Assembly (NCBI RefSeq): GCF_008275125.1
Contig: NZ_CP043473.1
Location: 1,674,001-1,738,000, forward strand
Length of the DNA stretch: 64,000 nucleotides
Direction of reading: 5' to 3'
Source: Chromobacterium paludis
GTDB taxonomy: Bacteria > Pseudomonadota > Gammaproteobacteria > Burkholderiales > Chromobacteriaceae
Position numbers and translations under genes: made by a program. Positions 12,001-18,611 of the stretch are shown piece after piece. Within the stretch, counting starts at the first letter, position 1; each line of letters opens with the position of its first letter. The notes beneath the pieces are model-generated. The model was not told where the DNA came from. It saw only the letters and a program-made list of their open reading frames with translations, and searched no databases.

Positions 12001-14545
12001 CCGCTGGCATTGTCGAGTTGGCCGACGCTGAGCTTCACTTGGCCGTCGCTGCCGACCACGCCGTCGTTGTGCAACGTATCGCTGACCGTCAGGTCGACGC
12101 CTTGGCCGCCGATCAGGCTGCCTTGAGCATTGTTCAGCGTGTGCAGATCGCCCTTCAGTTGGTTTTGCGCATAAATCTCGCCGGCCTGGTTGCTCAGGCT
12201 GTCGGCTTTGACGTTCAGGCTCTGCGCCGCGATGTGGCCGCCGTCGTTGCTCAGGCTGCTCTGCTTGGTCAGGTTCAGCGCGCCGGCTGCTTGCAGCGTG
12301 CCCTTGGCGTTGTCGACGGTGGCGGCGTTGAGATCGAGCTGGCCGTTGCCGGCGATCTTGCCTTGGTTGTGCAGATCATTGGCGATGGTCAGACTGCTGG
12401 CGGCGTCCTTGCCCAGCGCTAATATCTGGCCCTTGTCGGCATTGCTCAGGCTTTGCGCCGTCAGTTGCAAATCCTTGCCGGCTTGGATACTGCCGCTGGC
12501 ATTGTCGAGTTGGCCGACGCTGAGCTTCACTTGGCCGTCGCTGCCGACCACGCCGTCGTTGTGCAACGTATCGCTGACCGTCAGGTCGACGCCTTGGCCG
12601 CCGATCAGGCTGCCTTGAGCATTGTTCAGCGTGTGCAGATCGCCCTTCAGTTGGTTTTGCGCATAAATCTCACCGGCCTGGTTACTCAGGCTATCGGCTT
12701 TGACGTTCAGGCTCTGCGCCGCGATGTGGCCGCCGTCGTTGGCCAAACTCGTTTGCTTGGTCAGGTTCAGCGCGCCGGCTGCTTGCAGCGTGCCCTTGGC
12801 GTTGTCGACGGTGGCGGCGTTGAGATCGAGCTGGCCATTGCCGGCGATCTTGCCTTGGTTGTGCAGATCATTGGCGATCGTCAGACTGCTGGCGGCGTCC
12901 TTGCCCAGCGCCAGGATTTGACCGGCGTTGCTCAGGGAACTAGCCGTCAGTTGCAGGTCTTGGCCGGCTTGAATGCTGCCGCCGACGTTGTCGAGCTTGC
13001 CGGCGTTCAATTTGAGCTGACCGTCGCTGCCGACCACGCCGTCGTTATGCAACGTATCGCTGACCGTCAGGTCGACGCCCTGGCCGCCGATCAGGCTGCC
13101 TTGAGCATTGTTCAGCGTGTGCAGATCGCCCTTCAGTTGGTTTTGCGCATAAATCTCACCGGCCTGGTTACTCAGGCTATCGGCTTTGACGTTCAGGCTC
13201 TGCGCCGCGATGTGGCCGCCGTCGTTGGCCAAACTCGTTTGCTTGGTCAGGTTCAGCGCGCCGGCTGCTTGCAGCGTGCCCTTGGCGTTGTCGACGGTGG
13301 CGGCGTTGAGGTCGAGCTGGCCGTTGCCAGCGATCTTGCCTTGGTTGTGCAGATCATTGGCGATCGTCAGACTGCTGGCGGCGTCCTTGCCCAGCGCCAG
13401 GATTTGGCCCTTGTCGGCATTGCTCAGGCTGCTGGCGCTGAGCTGTAAATCCTTGCCCGCCTGGATGGAGCCGGCCGCATTCTCCAATTTGCCAGCGCTG
13501 AGCTTCACTTGGCCGTCGCTACCTAGGGTGCCGTCGTTATGCAACGTATCGCTGACCGTCAGGTCGACGCCTTGGCCGCCGATCAGGCTGCCGTGGGTGT
13601 TGTCGAGGGTCTTCAGTTGACTGCTCAACGCACCTTGGGCGTAGATTTCGCCTTCTTTATTGCTCAGGCTGTCGGCTTTGACATTCAAACTCTGCGCCGC
13701 GATGTGGCCGCCGTCGTTGGCCAAACTCGTTTGCTTGGTCAGGTTCAGCGCGCCGGCCGCCTGCAGCGTGCCCTTGGCGTTGTCGACGGTGGCGGCGTTG
13801 AGGTCGAGCTGGCCGTTGCCGGCGATTTTGCCTTGGTTGTGCAGATCATTGGCGATGGTCAGGCTGCTGGCCGCGTCCTTGCCCAGCGCCAGGATTTGAC
13901 CGGCGTTGCTCAGGGAACTAGCCGTCAGTTGCAGGTCTTGGCCGGCTTGAATGCTGCCGCCGACGTTGTCGAGCTTGCCGGCGTTCAATTTGAGCTGGCC
14001 ATCGCTGCCGACCACGCCGTCGTTGTGCAGCGTATCGCTGACCGTCAGGTCGACGCCCTGGCCGCCGATCAGGCTGCCGTGGGTGTTGTCGAGGGTCTTC
14101 AGTTGGCTGCTCAACGCACCTTGGGCGTAGATTTCGCCCGCTTGGTTGCTGAGGCTGTCGGCTTTGACGTTCAGGCTCTGCGCCGCGATGTGGCCGCCGT
14201 CGTTGGCCAAACTCGTTTGCTTGGTCAGGTTCAGCGCGCCGGCTGCTTGCAGCGTGCCCTTGGCGTTGTCGACCGTCGAAGCGTTGAGGTCGAGCTGGCC
14301 GTTGCCAGCGATCTTGCCTTGGTTGTGCAGATCATTGGCGATGGTCAGGCTGCTGGCGGCGTCCTTGCCCAGCGCTAATATCTGGCCCTTGTCGGCATTG
14401 CTCAGGCTGCTGGCGCTGAGCTGTAAATCCTTGCCCGCCTGGATGGAGCCGGCCGCATTCTCCAATTTGCCAGCGCTGAGCTTCACTTGGCCATCGCTGC
14501 CGACCACGCCATCATTGTGCAGCGTATCGGTGATCGTCAGGTCAA
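1..14545 (-). repeat. Tandem array of about 29.5 near-identical 492/486-bp units inside tpsA
   Basis: A landmark, the complement of the TVSDTLHND codons, recurs 30 times between 304 and 14524. Successive copies are 492 bp apart, or 486 bp where the ADKG segment is replaced by AG. There are eight short spacings, matching the total length exactly. Each unit encodes 164 residues, or 162 in the short form, made of about eight FHA-type beta-helix motifs of roughly 20 residues such as GKIAGNGQLDLNAATVDNA and HIAAQSLNVKADSLSN. Units differ by swapping a few module variants (for example NQLKGDLHTLNNAQG versus GALSSQLKTLDNTHG), which gives a mosaic. Divergence rises abruptly past about 14,545, where older, degenerate copies of the same motif continue. 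The array extends beyond the left edge. Confidence 0.95.
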
Positions 14546-16340
14546 GCCCTTGGCTACCGATGACACTGCCCTGGCGGTTATCCAATGACGCGGCTTGCAA
14601 TTCGAGGCTGCCGTCGCTGACCAAACGGCCTTGCTGGCCGTTGTCCAGCGCGCCGGTAGCGATGGTCAATTTGCCGTGCCCGCTGTGGGCCAATTGTCCC
14701 TGGCGGTTATCCACCCTACCCGCCTGAAACGTCAGGTCTGCGCCAGCGCTGCTCAAAGCGCCACCGCGGTTGTCCAACTCGCCCGCGATGCGCCATGTTG
14801 AACTTGCCGCGCCGCTTTGCGTCACCTCGCCTTGCCGGTTGTCCAGCGCACCCAGCGTGAGCTCCACTTGGCTAGCGGACAGCTGGCCCGATTGATTGTC
14901 CAGCTTGCCTTCCACAGTCAAACGCGCGGCTCCTTCCGCGCTGAGGTGGGCATGCTGAGTGTTCAAATCTCTGGCCGCATGGACGGTCAGCGCGCCATGG
15001 CTGGCGCTGACGGTGGATTGGGCCAGATCGATCTGGCCGCCTTGCAGACTGACGTCCTCGCCCGCTAGCAGTTGCCCGCTGCTCTGCAGCGCGCCGGCGC
15101 CATACACGCGCAACTGGCCGCTGGCCGTCAGCTTGCCATCGGTTTGCGCGCCGGCAGCCAGCGTGCCGTCGCCCTGCAGCGCCGCCGTATTCAGCGTGAT
15201 ATCACCCTGAGCGCTCAGCGCCTGATGCAGCGTCGTCTGGCCGACGATGTCGGCCTGGATGGCACCCTCCGCGCGCGTGACGCCGTCGTGGCGCAACTGT
15301 CCTTCGACCTGCAGCCTCAAGTCGTGCTGGCTATTCGTCTTGCCTTTCAGGATCAGATCGCCGGCGCTGGTCAACTGCAGGTCGCCAGCTTGGGCGGCCA
15401 TAGTGCCCAGCTGGTTGACGCCGACGCCCTTCTCGGTGCCGATCAATTTGATGGAGTCAGCGTACATGCCGCCCAATTGCGCCACGTCCAAGGCGAAGAC
15501 TGGCGCGTCCGCAGCCTGGGGCGCCAAGGCCTGAGCCTGCAGGCTGGCGGCATCCACTTGATTGCGTCCCAGCACGATATCCAATTTCTTGGCATACAGT
15601 TGGGCGTTGACCGATAAGGCGCGGCTGATGATGGCGAAGCTATCGAGATTGGCCACATTCAAGCCCGCACCTTCGACATTGACCCGCCCGCCTGACACGC
15701 GGTATCCGCTCAAGCCCCCTTGCGCATCCAGCTGCGGCACACCCGTGGTTAACACGGCCCGCGGCGTGTTGATGAAACCGCAGCCGCTGCAGGTGATCCC
15801 CCAAGGATTGGCGATCACCACTTGAGCCCGCTGTCCGGCCACTTCCAGATAGCCTCGCAATTGAGAGGGGTTGGGCTGTGTGACTTCGTTGAGAATGATG
15901 CGGGCGCTGCCGTTCTTAAGATTGGCATTGCCGCTGATATAGCCCGCCAATTGTGTATTGACGTTGACCGCGCTGTTATTGAGCAGCGCGCCGCCCGGTC
16001 CGACATTAAACGACTGGTATTGGTTATGCGACACGCCGCCGGCCGTCGGCGCGGCAATCTGCACTACCGGCAGGCCATTGGCGGAGGTGATAACGCCAGG
16101 CTGCTTGCCCGGCTGCGCGCCGGGGTCAGCGACGATATCCGCCGCCAAGACGCTGCTTCCCAGCCCCAAGCCGATCAGCAATACGCTCAGCCGCAAGCTG
16201 AAAGCCCGGCTGCGGCCCGCCAGCGTGGCCGCGACCCCTTGCGCGCCATTGCCCTTGCCCTGCCCGTTCGCATCCTCCTGCACCACCATCAATTGGCCGC
16301 GGGATCGGTTGAATATGATTCGATAGAGTTTTTTATTCAT
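1..16340 (-). CDS. Filamentous haemagglutinin-like TpsA exoprotein (N-terminal part, runs off window)
   Basis: This is the secreted partner of a two-partner secretion system, an adhesin or possibly a CdiA-like toxin carrier. Translation from the ATG at 16340 begins MNKKLYRIIFNRSRGQLMVV, the extended signal peptide region typical of large type V exoproteins. A hydrophobic signal (SVLLIGLGLGSSVLAA) follows. The TPS secretion domain lies at about residues 70-210 and includes NTQLAGYISGNANL, GSARIILNEV and NPWGITCSGCGF (Asn at residue 178). After about residue 600 the protein becomes a long array of 164-residue haemagglutinin repeats that reaches position 1 still open, so at least 5,446 codons are present. 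The stretches and repeat-unit variants I translated are stop-free. The C-terminus, and so any toxin domain, lies outside the window. tpsB sits 36 bp upstream, so they form one operon. Confidence 0.93.
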   Translation of the reverse strand, partial: MNKKLYRIIFNRSRGQLMVVQEDANGQGKGNGAQGVAATLAGRSRAFSLRLSVLLIGLGLGSSVLAADIVADPGAQPGKQPGVITSANGLPVVQIAAPTAGGVSHNQYQSFNVGPGGALLNNSAVNVNTQLAGYISGNANLKNGSARIILNEVTQPNPSQLRGYLEVAGQRAQVVIANPWGITCSGCGFINTPRAVLTTGVPQLDAQGGLSGYRVSGGRVNVEGAGLNVANLDSFAIISRALSVNAQLYAKKLDIVLGRNQVDAASLQAQALAPQAADAPVFALDVAQLGGMYADSIKLIGTEKGVGVNQLGTMAAQAGDLQLTSAGDLILKGKTNSQHDLRLQVEGQLRHDGVTRAEGAIQADIVGQTTLHQALSAQGDITLNTAALQGDGTLAAGAQTDGKLTASGQLRVYGAGALQSSGQLLAGEDVSLQGGQIDLAQSTVSASHGALTVHAARDLNTQHAHLSAEGAARLTVEGKLDNQSGQLSASQVELTLGALDNRQGEVTQSGAASSTWRIAGELDNRGGALSSAGADLTFQAGRVDNRQGQLAHSGHGKLTIATGALDNGQQGRLVSDGSLELQAASLDNRQGSVIGSQGLDLTITDTLHNDGVVGSDGQVKLSAGKLENAAGSIQAGKDLQLSASSLSNADKGQILALGKDAASSLTIANDLHNQGKIAGNGQLDLNASTVDNAKGTLQAAGALNLTKQTSLANDGGHIAAQSLNVKADSLSNQAGEIYAQGALSSQLKTLDNTHGSLIGGQGVDLTVSDTLHNDGVVGSDGQLKLNAGKLDNVGGSIQAGQDLQLTASSLSNAGQILALGKDAASSLTIANDLHNQGKIAGNGQLDLNAATVDNAKGTLQAAGALNLTKQTSLANDGGHIAAQSLNVKADSLSNKEGEIYAQGALSSQLKTLDNTHGSLIGGQGVDLTVSDTLHNDGTLGSDGQVKLSAGKLENAAGSIQAGKDLQLSASSLSNADKGQILALGKDAASSLTIANDLHNQGKIAGNGQLDLNAATVDNAKGTLQAAGALNLTKQTSLANDGGHIAAQSLNVKADSLSNQAGEIYAQNQLKGDLHTLNNAQGSLIGGQGVDLTVSDTLHNDGVVGSDGQLKLNAGKLDNVGGSIQAGQDLQLTASSLSNAGQILALGKDAASSLTIANDLHNQGKIAGNGQLDLNAATVDNAKGTLQAAGALNLTKQTSLANDGGHIAAQSLNVKADSLSNQAGEIYAQNQLKGDLHTLNNAQGSLIGGQGVDLTVSDTLHNDGVVGSDGQVKLSVGQLDNASGSIQAGKDLQLTAQSLSNADKGQILALGKDAASSLTIANDLHNQGKIAGNGQLDLNAATVDNAKGTLQAAGALNLTKQSSLSNDGGHIAAQSLNVKADSLSNQAGEIYAQNQLKGDLHTLNNAQGSLIGGQGVDLTVSDTLHNDGVVGSDGQVKLSVGQLDNASGSIQAGKDLQLTAQSLSNADKGQILALGKDAASSLTIANDLHNQGKIAGNGQLDLNAATVDNAKGTLQAAGALNLTKQSSLSNDGGHIAAQSLNVKADSLSNQAGEIYAQNQLKGDLHTLNNAQGSLIGGQGVDLTVSDTLHNDGTLGSDGQLKLNAGQLDNVGGSIQAGKDLQLSASSLSNADKGQILALGKDAASSLTIANDLHNQGKIAGNGQLDLNAATVDNAKGTLQAAGALNLTKQSSLSNDGGHIAAQSLNVKADSLSNQAGEIYAQNQLKGDLHTLNNAQGSLIGGQGVDLTVSDTLHNDGVVGSDGQVKLSVGQLDNASGSIQAGKDLQLTAQSLSNADKGQILALGKDAASSLTIANDLHNQGKIAGNGQLDLNAATVDNAKGTLQAAGALNLTKQSSLSNDGGHIAAQSLNVKADSLSNKEGEIYAQGALSSQLKTLDNTHGSLIGGQGVDLTVSDTLHNDGTLGSDGQVKLSAGKLENAAGSIQAGKDLQLSASSLSNADKGQILALGKDAASSLTIANDLHNQGKIAGNGQLDLNAATVDNAKGTLQAAGALNLTKQSSLTNDGGHIAAQSLNVKADSLSNKEGEIYAQGALSSQLKTLDNTHGSLIGGQGVDLTVSDTLHNDGVVGSDGQVKLSAGKLENAAGSIQAGKDLQLSASSLSNADKGQIFALGKDAASSLTVANDLHNQGKIAGNGQLDLNAATVDNAKGTLQAAGALNLTKQTSLANDGGHIAAQSLNVKADSLSNKEGEIYAQGALSSQLKTLDNTHGSLIGGQGVDLTVSDTLHNDGVVGSDGQVKLGAGKLENAAGSIQAGKDLQLSASSLNNADKGQILALGKDTASSLTVSGELHNQGKIAGNGQLDLNAATVDNAKGTLQAAGALNLTKQTSLANDGGHIAAQSLNVKADSLSNQAGEIYAQNQLKGDLHTLNNAQGSLIGGQGVDLTVSDTLHNDGTLGSDGQLKLNAGQLDNVGGSIQAGQDLQLTASSLSNAGQILALGKDAASSLTIANDLHNQGKIAGNGQLDLNAATVDNAKGTLQAAGALNLTKQTSLANDGGHIAAQSLNVKADSLSNKEGEIYAQGALSSQLKTLDNTHGSLIGGQGVDLTVSDTLHNDGVVGSDGQVKLSVGQLDNASGSIQAGKDLQLTAQSLSNADKGQILALGKDAASSLTIANDLHNQGKIAGNGQLDLNAATVDNAKGTLQAAGALNLTKQTSLANDGGHIAAQSLNVKADSLSNKEGEIYAQGALSSQLKSLDNTHGSLIGGQGVDLTVSDTLHNDGVVGSDGQVKLSVGQLDNASGSIQAGKDLQLTAQSLSNADKGQILALGKDAASSLTIANDLHNQGKIAGNGQLDLNAATVDNAKGTLQAAGALNLTKQSSLSNDGGHIAAQSLNVKADSLSNKEGEIYAQGALSSQLKSLDNTHGSLIGGQGVDLTVSDTLHNDGTLGSDGQVKLSAGKLENAAGSIQAGKDLQLSASSLSNADKGQILALGKDAASSLTIANDLHNQGKIAGNGQLDLNAATVDNAKGTLQAAGALNLTKQTSLANDGGHIAAQSLNVKADSLSNQAGEIYAQNQLKGDLHTLNNAQGSLIGGQGVDLTVSDTLHNDGVVGSDGQLKLNAGKLDNVGGSIQAGQDLQLTASSLSNAGQILALGKDAASSLTVANDLHNQGKIAGNGQLDLNAASVDNAKGTLQAAGQLNLTKQSSLTNDGGHIAAQSLNVKADSLSNKEGEIYAQGALSSQLKTLDNTHGSLIGGQGVDLTVSDTLHNDGVVGSDGQVKLSAGKLENAAGSVQAGKDLQLTAQSLSNADKGQILALGKDAASSLTVANDLHNQGKIAGNGQLDLNAATVDNAKGTLQAAGALNLTKQTSLANDGGHIAAQSLNVKADSLSNQAGEIYAQGALSSQLKTLDNTHGSLIGGQGVDLTVSDTLHNDGVVGSDGQLKLNAGKLDNVGGSIQAGQDLQLTASSLSNAGQILALGKDAASSLTIANDLHNQGKIAGNGQLDLNAATVDNAKGTLQAAGQLNLTKQSSLTNDGGHIAAQSLNVKADSLSNQAGEIYAQGALSSQLKSLDNTHGSLIGGQGVDLTVSDTLHNDGTLGSDGQLKLNAGQLDNVGGSIQAGKDLQLSASSLNNADKGQILALGKDAASSLTIANDLHNQGKIAGNGQLDLNASTVDNAKGTLQAAGALNLTKQTSLANDGGHIAAQSLNVKADSLSNQAGEIYAQGALSSQLKTLDNTHGSLIGGQGVDLTVSDTLHNDGVVGSDGQLKLNAGKLDNVGGSIQAGQDLQLTASSLSNAGQILALGKDAASSLTIANDLHNQGKIAGNGQLDLNAATVDNAKGTLQAAGALNLTKQTSLANDGGHIAAQSLNVKADSLSNKEGEIYAQGALSSQLKTLDNTHGSLIGGQGVDLTVSDTLHNDGTLGSDGQVKLSAGKLENAAGSVQAGKDLQLTAQSLSNADKGQILALGKDAASSLTIANDLHNQGKIAGNGQLDLNAATVDNAKGTLQAAGALNLTKQTSLANDGGHIAAQSLNVKADSLSNQAGEIYAQNQLKGDLHTLNNAQGSLIGGQGVDLTVSDTLHNDGVVGSDGQLKLNAGQLDNVGGSIQAGKDLQLSASSLNNADKGQILALGKDTASSLTVSGELHNQGKIAGNGQLDLNAATVDNAKGTLQAAGQLNLTKQSSLTNDGGHIAAQSLNVKADSLSNQAGEIYAQGALSSQLKTLDNRHGSLIGGQGVDLTVSDTLHNDGVVGSDGQVKLSAGKLENAAGSVQAGKDLQLTAQSLSNADKGQILALGKDAASSLTVANDLHNQGKIAGNGQLDLNAATVDNAKGTLQAAGALNLTKQTSLANDGGHIAAQSLNVKADSLSNQAGEIYAQNQLKGDLHTLNNAQGSLIGGQGVDLTVSDTLHNDGVVGSDGQLKLNAGKLDNVGGSIQAGQDLQLTASSLSNAGQILALGKDAASSLTIANDLHNQGKIAGNGQLDLNAASVDNAKGTLQAAGQLNLTKQSSLTNDGGHIAAQSLNVKADSLSNKEGEIYAQGALSSQLKTLDNTHGSLIGGQGVDLTVSDTLHNDGVVGSDGQVKLSAGKLENAAGSIQAGKDLQLSASSLSNADKGQIFALGKDAASSLTVANDLHNQGKIAGNGQLDLNAATVDNAKGTLQAAGALNLTKQTSLANDGGHIAAQSLNVKADSLSNKEGEIYAQGALSSQLKTLDNTHGSLIGGQGVDLTVSDTLHNDGVVGSDGQLKLNAGKLDNVGGSIQAGQDLQLTASSLSNAGQILALGKDAASSLTIANDLHNQGKIAGNGQLDLNAATVDNAKGTLQAAGQLNLTKQSSLTNDGGHIAAQSLNVKADSLSNQAGEIYAQGALSSQLKSLDNTHGSLIGGQGVDLTVSDTLHNDGTLGSDGQLKLNAGQLDNVGGSIQAGKDLQLSASSLNNADKGQILALGKDAASSLTIANDLHNQGKIAGNGQLDLNAATVDNAKGTLQAAGALNLTKQTSLANDGGHIAAQSLNVKADSLSNQAGEIYAQGALSSQLKTLDNTYGSLIGGQGVDLTVSDTLHNDGTLGSDGQLKLNAGQLDNVGGSIQAGKDLQLSASSLNNADKGQILALGKDTASSLTVSGELHNQGKIAGNGQLDLNAATVDNAKGTLQAAGQLNLTKQSSLTNDGGHIAAQSLNVKADSLSNQAGEIYAQGQLSSQLKTLDNTHGSLIGGQGIDLTVSDTLHNDGTLGSDGQVKLSAGKLENAAGSIQAGKDLQLSASSLTNADKGQILALGKDAASSLNVSGELHNQGKIAGNGQLDLNAAIVDNAKGTLQAAGALNLTKQTSLANDGGHIAAQSLNVKADSLSNQAGEIYAQNQLKGDLHTLNNAQGSLIGGQGVDLTVSDTLHNDGVVGSDGQLKLNAGQLDNVGGSIQAGKDLQLSASSLTNADKGQILALGKDAASSLNVSGELHNQGKIAGNGQLDLNAAIVDNAKGTLQAAGQLNLT

Positions 16341-16376
16341 GATGTCGGATCGAGAAAATGAGGCAGGGCAGCGGAA

Positions 16377-18080
16377 TTACCACTGTGCGGAAATCGAGAA
16401 ATGAGTGATGGCCGGACGGTCCCAACCGGATGGTTGGTGCAAGGCGCGCTCGTGGGTCAACTCGGCGGATAGATGGCCTGCCAGGCTGGCCCTCAGGCCC
16501 ACGGCCCATCCAGACAAGGCGCGGTCAGGACCGCTGTCATACGCCGGGCGCGCAATCTGCCCGGCATCCAGTCCCAGATAGGGCTCCAGCACCAATCCCT
16601 GGTATGGCGGAAGCGGCCAGCTCAGCTCATTGCGCGCGTAGTAGCCGCTCTGCCCCGTCAGCGAACTGGTATTGAAGCCGCGCACTGTGCTGCGGCCACC
16701 TATGGAGAACTGTTCACTGGACATCAGCAAGTCCGGGCTGTATTGACCGCGCAACTCGCTGCTCCAGCGCAGGGTTTGGCTGCCGGCATGCAGCGGCAGC
16801 TGCAGGCTGAGCCGGCCCTGATACAACTCATGGCGGGCAGAAGGGCCGCCTTGCGCCGCCAACGCATCCGGCTGCGCGCCCCAGGCGCCGATGCCTCGCT
16901 GATAAGCGAAAGCGCCGTCCAGCACCGCCTCTCCCCAATACTGGCGATGGCTAAGCTCCAGCCCGGCGATGGTCAAGTCCCGCCGCTGCTGTGACACTTC
17001 GGCATCTTCGACAAAGCTGCGCGACGCTTTGCGCGTCAAACTGAATTTGAGCTCGGTCTTGCTGCTCTGGTCGCGATGCAGCACTCGCGATAAAGACAGC
17101 TGGGTATTGCGGCTGTGGCCGCTGGAAATAAAGCTCTGATTCACGCCCTGCACAGTCTGGTGATACCCAAAGCCGCTGTAGCTGGCCATCGCCGTCCAAT
17201 TGCCCAGAGGAATCAGCCAGGAGACCGCAGTCGAATGGCTTAGCGGATGCTGGCCATGCTCGGCGTCCTGTCCCCAAGATAAAGACAGCACATCGTTCAA
17301 ACCCGACAAACCAGCCAGCGTCAGGCTGCCGTTCGCCTGCAGGCGACCGGTGGCGCTTTGCCCCGAATCATCCAGCGTCAACGCGCCGCTCAGCGGCCGC
17401 GCGCCTTGCCTGCTAACCACCACCACGCTCTCGCCCGGCGCGTCGCCCGGCGCCATCTCCATCGTCGCTTGCTGGCCAGGCAGCCGGCCCAACTGCTCCA
17501 GCCCCTGCTCCAGGTCCCGCACATTGAGAATCTCGCCCGGGCCGGTGGGGAAGGCGCTGCGCAAGCCGGCATCGTTGCCCCCCTCCTTCAGCCGGATGGC
17601 CTGGATGCGGCCCGGCACCACGGCCAGACGCAATTCGCCGCTGCGCAGGTTTTGTTCCGGCAGATACACGCGGCTAGTGACGAAACCGCGCGCGACAATG
17701 CGGTCCGTCAACGTCGCAACCAGCTGATTTAGCTCTCCCAAGCCCACGCAACCGGTCGTCGCGCCCTCTGCCGGCGGCTGCAGCCAAGACAGCCACTCTC
17801 CCGGCGCGCCCGACAAGATCACATGATGGATGGAGAAGCAGCGAGCGTCGGTCGTCTGCGTTTTGGCGGGAGGTGGCGCAGCCTTGACTGGCGGCGGAGT
17901 GAACGAGTCGGGACGTTTTTGCAACTCCAACCGTTGCAGATCCAGCTGTTGCTGATGGCTGCGCAATAGTTGATCGGTTTGCTGCCGCACAGCATCGGGC
18001 AACGGGTCTGCTGGGGAGGCGCCGCAGAATGCGGGCAATAGCAAGCCGCCCATGAAGGCGGCCAAGATACGAAGATTCAT
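16377..18080 (-). CDS. TpsB outer-membrane transporter (ShlB/FhaC/HecB family)
   Basis: This is the Omp85-superfamily beta-barrel pore that recognises the TPS domain of the neighbouring exoprotein and exports it across the outer membrane. I chose the ATG at 18080, which gives 567 aa starting MNLRILAAFMGGLLLPAFCGA, a good signal peptide. An in-frame TTG at 18119 would add 13 polar residues. After a Gln/Pro-rich linker comes a POTRA region at about residues 80-220 (CFSIHHVILSG, GFVTSRVYLPEQNLRSGELRL, VVPGRI). A 16-strand barrel domain follows, ending in the aromatic signature SISAQW. The FSIGGRSTVRGF segment is the conserved VRGY/F-type motif of this family. It is co-transcribed with tpsA. Confidence 0.93.
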   Translation of the reverse strand: MNLRILAAFMGGLLLPAFCGASPADPLPDAVRQQTDQLLRSHQQQLDLQRLELQKRPDSFTPPPVKAAPPPAKTQTTDARCFSIHHVILSGAPGEWLSWLQPPAEGATTGCVGLGELNQLVATLTDRIVARGFVTSRVYLPEQNLRSGELRLAVVPGRIQAIRLKEGGNDAGLRSAFPTGPGEILNVRDLEQGLEQLGRLPGQQATMEMAPGDAPGESVVVVSRQGARPLSGALTLDDSGQSATGRLQANGSLTLAGLSGLNDVLSLSWGQDAEHGQHPLSHSTAVSWLIPLGNWTAMASYSGFGYHQTVQGVNQSFISSGHSRNTQLSLSRVLHRDQSSKTELKFSLTRKASRSFVEDAEVSQQRRDLTIAGLELSHRQYWGEAVLDGAFAYQRGIGAWGAQPDALAAQGGPSARHELYQGRLSLQLPLHAGSQTLRWSSELRGQYSPDLLMSSEQFSIGGRSTVRGFNTSSLTGQSGYYARNELSWPLPPYQGLVLEPYLGLDAGQIARPAYDSGPDRALSGWAVGLRASLAGHLSAELTHERALHQPSGWDRPAITHFSISAQW

Positions 18081-18441
18081 AACAAGGAAAATAGAGTAAT
18101 TATTTAATTTATATTTCAAAATTTCTTAATATTTTAAATAAAAAATACATGAATCAAGCTAAGTGAAACTACCTACCAAAACCAATTTGCAGCAAAGTCC
18201 CTCACGTCCCCTAATTTGTGAAATTTTATGTTTTTACTCACATTGTATTTACAAACAAAATCCAATAGCTGCCCACTCAGGATCACTCCGAGCAGCCCGC
18301 AGTCGGCTTCGCGGATGAGTATGCTCACTATGGAGCCAGCATCCTTACCACACTTCCGGCCACAGGCCTGCCAGATCACCACGGTTTTCCATCAAAGACG
18401 GATGGCCGCTATCAACTGCTCTTAAAGCTCCCCCCCACTCG
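18081..18441. other. AT-rich region upstream of tpsB, no supported gene
   Basis: Positions 18,081-18,260 are strikingly AT-rich compared with the surrounding GC-rich DNA and probably hold the tpsBA promoter and leader. Short open frames exist on both strands at about 18,170-18,425. None has a ribosome-binding site, and I recognise no family in them. The part just before the terminator at 18,442 could be the eroded 3' end of a lost plus-strand gene. Confidence 0.5.
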
Positions 18442-18477
18442 ACAGCCCTGTGCACGCAAGCGCACAGGGCTGTTTTC
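18442..18477 (+). terminator. Rho-independent terminator
   Basis: A perfect 12-bp stem pairs ACAGCCCTGTGC (18442-18453) with GCACAGGGCTGT (18462-18473) around an 8-nt loop, followed by TTTTCC on the plus strand. No intact plus-strand gene lies upstream, so it may be the relic of a lost gene. Confidence 0.75.
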
Positions 18478-18545
18478 CTCAGCATCCCCACACCACATTG
18501 CCACCACCATCGCTTAAACCTGCAGCCCCCTTCTCCGACCCATGC

Positions 18546-18595
18546 TTGACATTACATCTTACGATATATATCTTAAGATACGTATCGTAAGATAT
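18546..18595 (+). promoter_or_regulatory. Promoter and palindromic operator of the PadR-reductase operon
   Basis: A TTGACA box (18546-18551) lies 17 bp from TATCTT (18569-18574). Overlapping it are inverted half-sites ATCTTACGATA (18556-18566) and TATCGTAAGAT (18583-18593), with a further self-palindrome TATCTTAAGATA (18569-18580) between them. Repeated TATCNTA-type half-sites over the -10 are what one expects for autorepression by the downstream PadR protein. Confidence 0.75.
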
Positions 18596-18611
18596 GCACC
18601 GGAGAGTACAC

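Noticed and set aside
1..14545. CRISPR array or satellite
   Set aside because: The units are 492 bp, protein-coding and lack spacers.
1..14727. Dozens of long plus-strand open frames across the repeat region
   Set aside because: They repeat with the 492-bp unit in two frames, have low-complexity hydrophobic content and no ribosome-binding sites. The minus-strand frame encodes recognisable haemagglutinin repeats, so these are antisense shadows.
18173..18425. Small ORFs on both strands upstream of the PadR operon
   Set aside because: No ribosome-binding sites, no recognisable protein features, and mutually overlapping.
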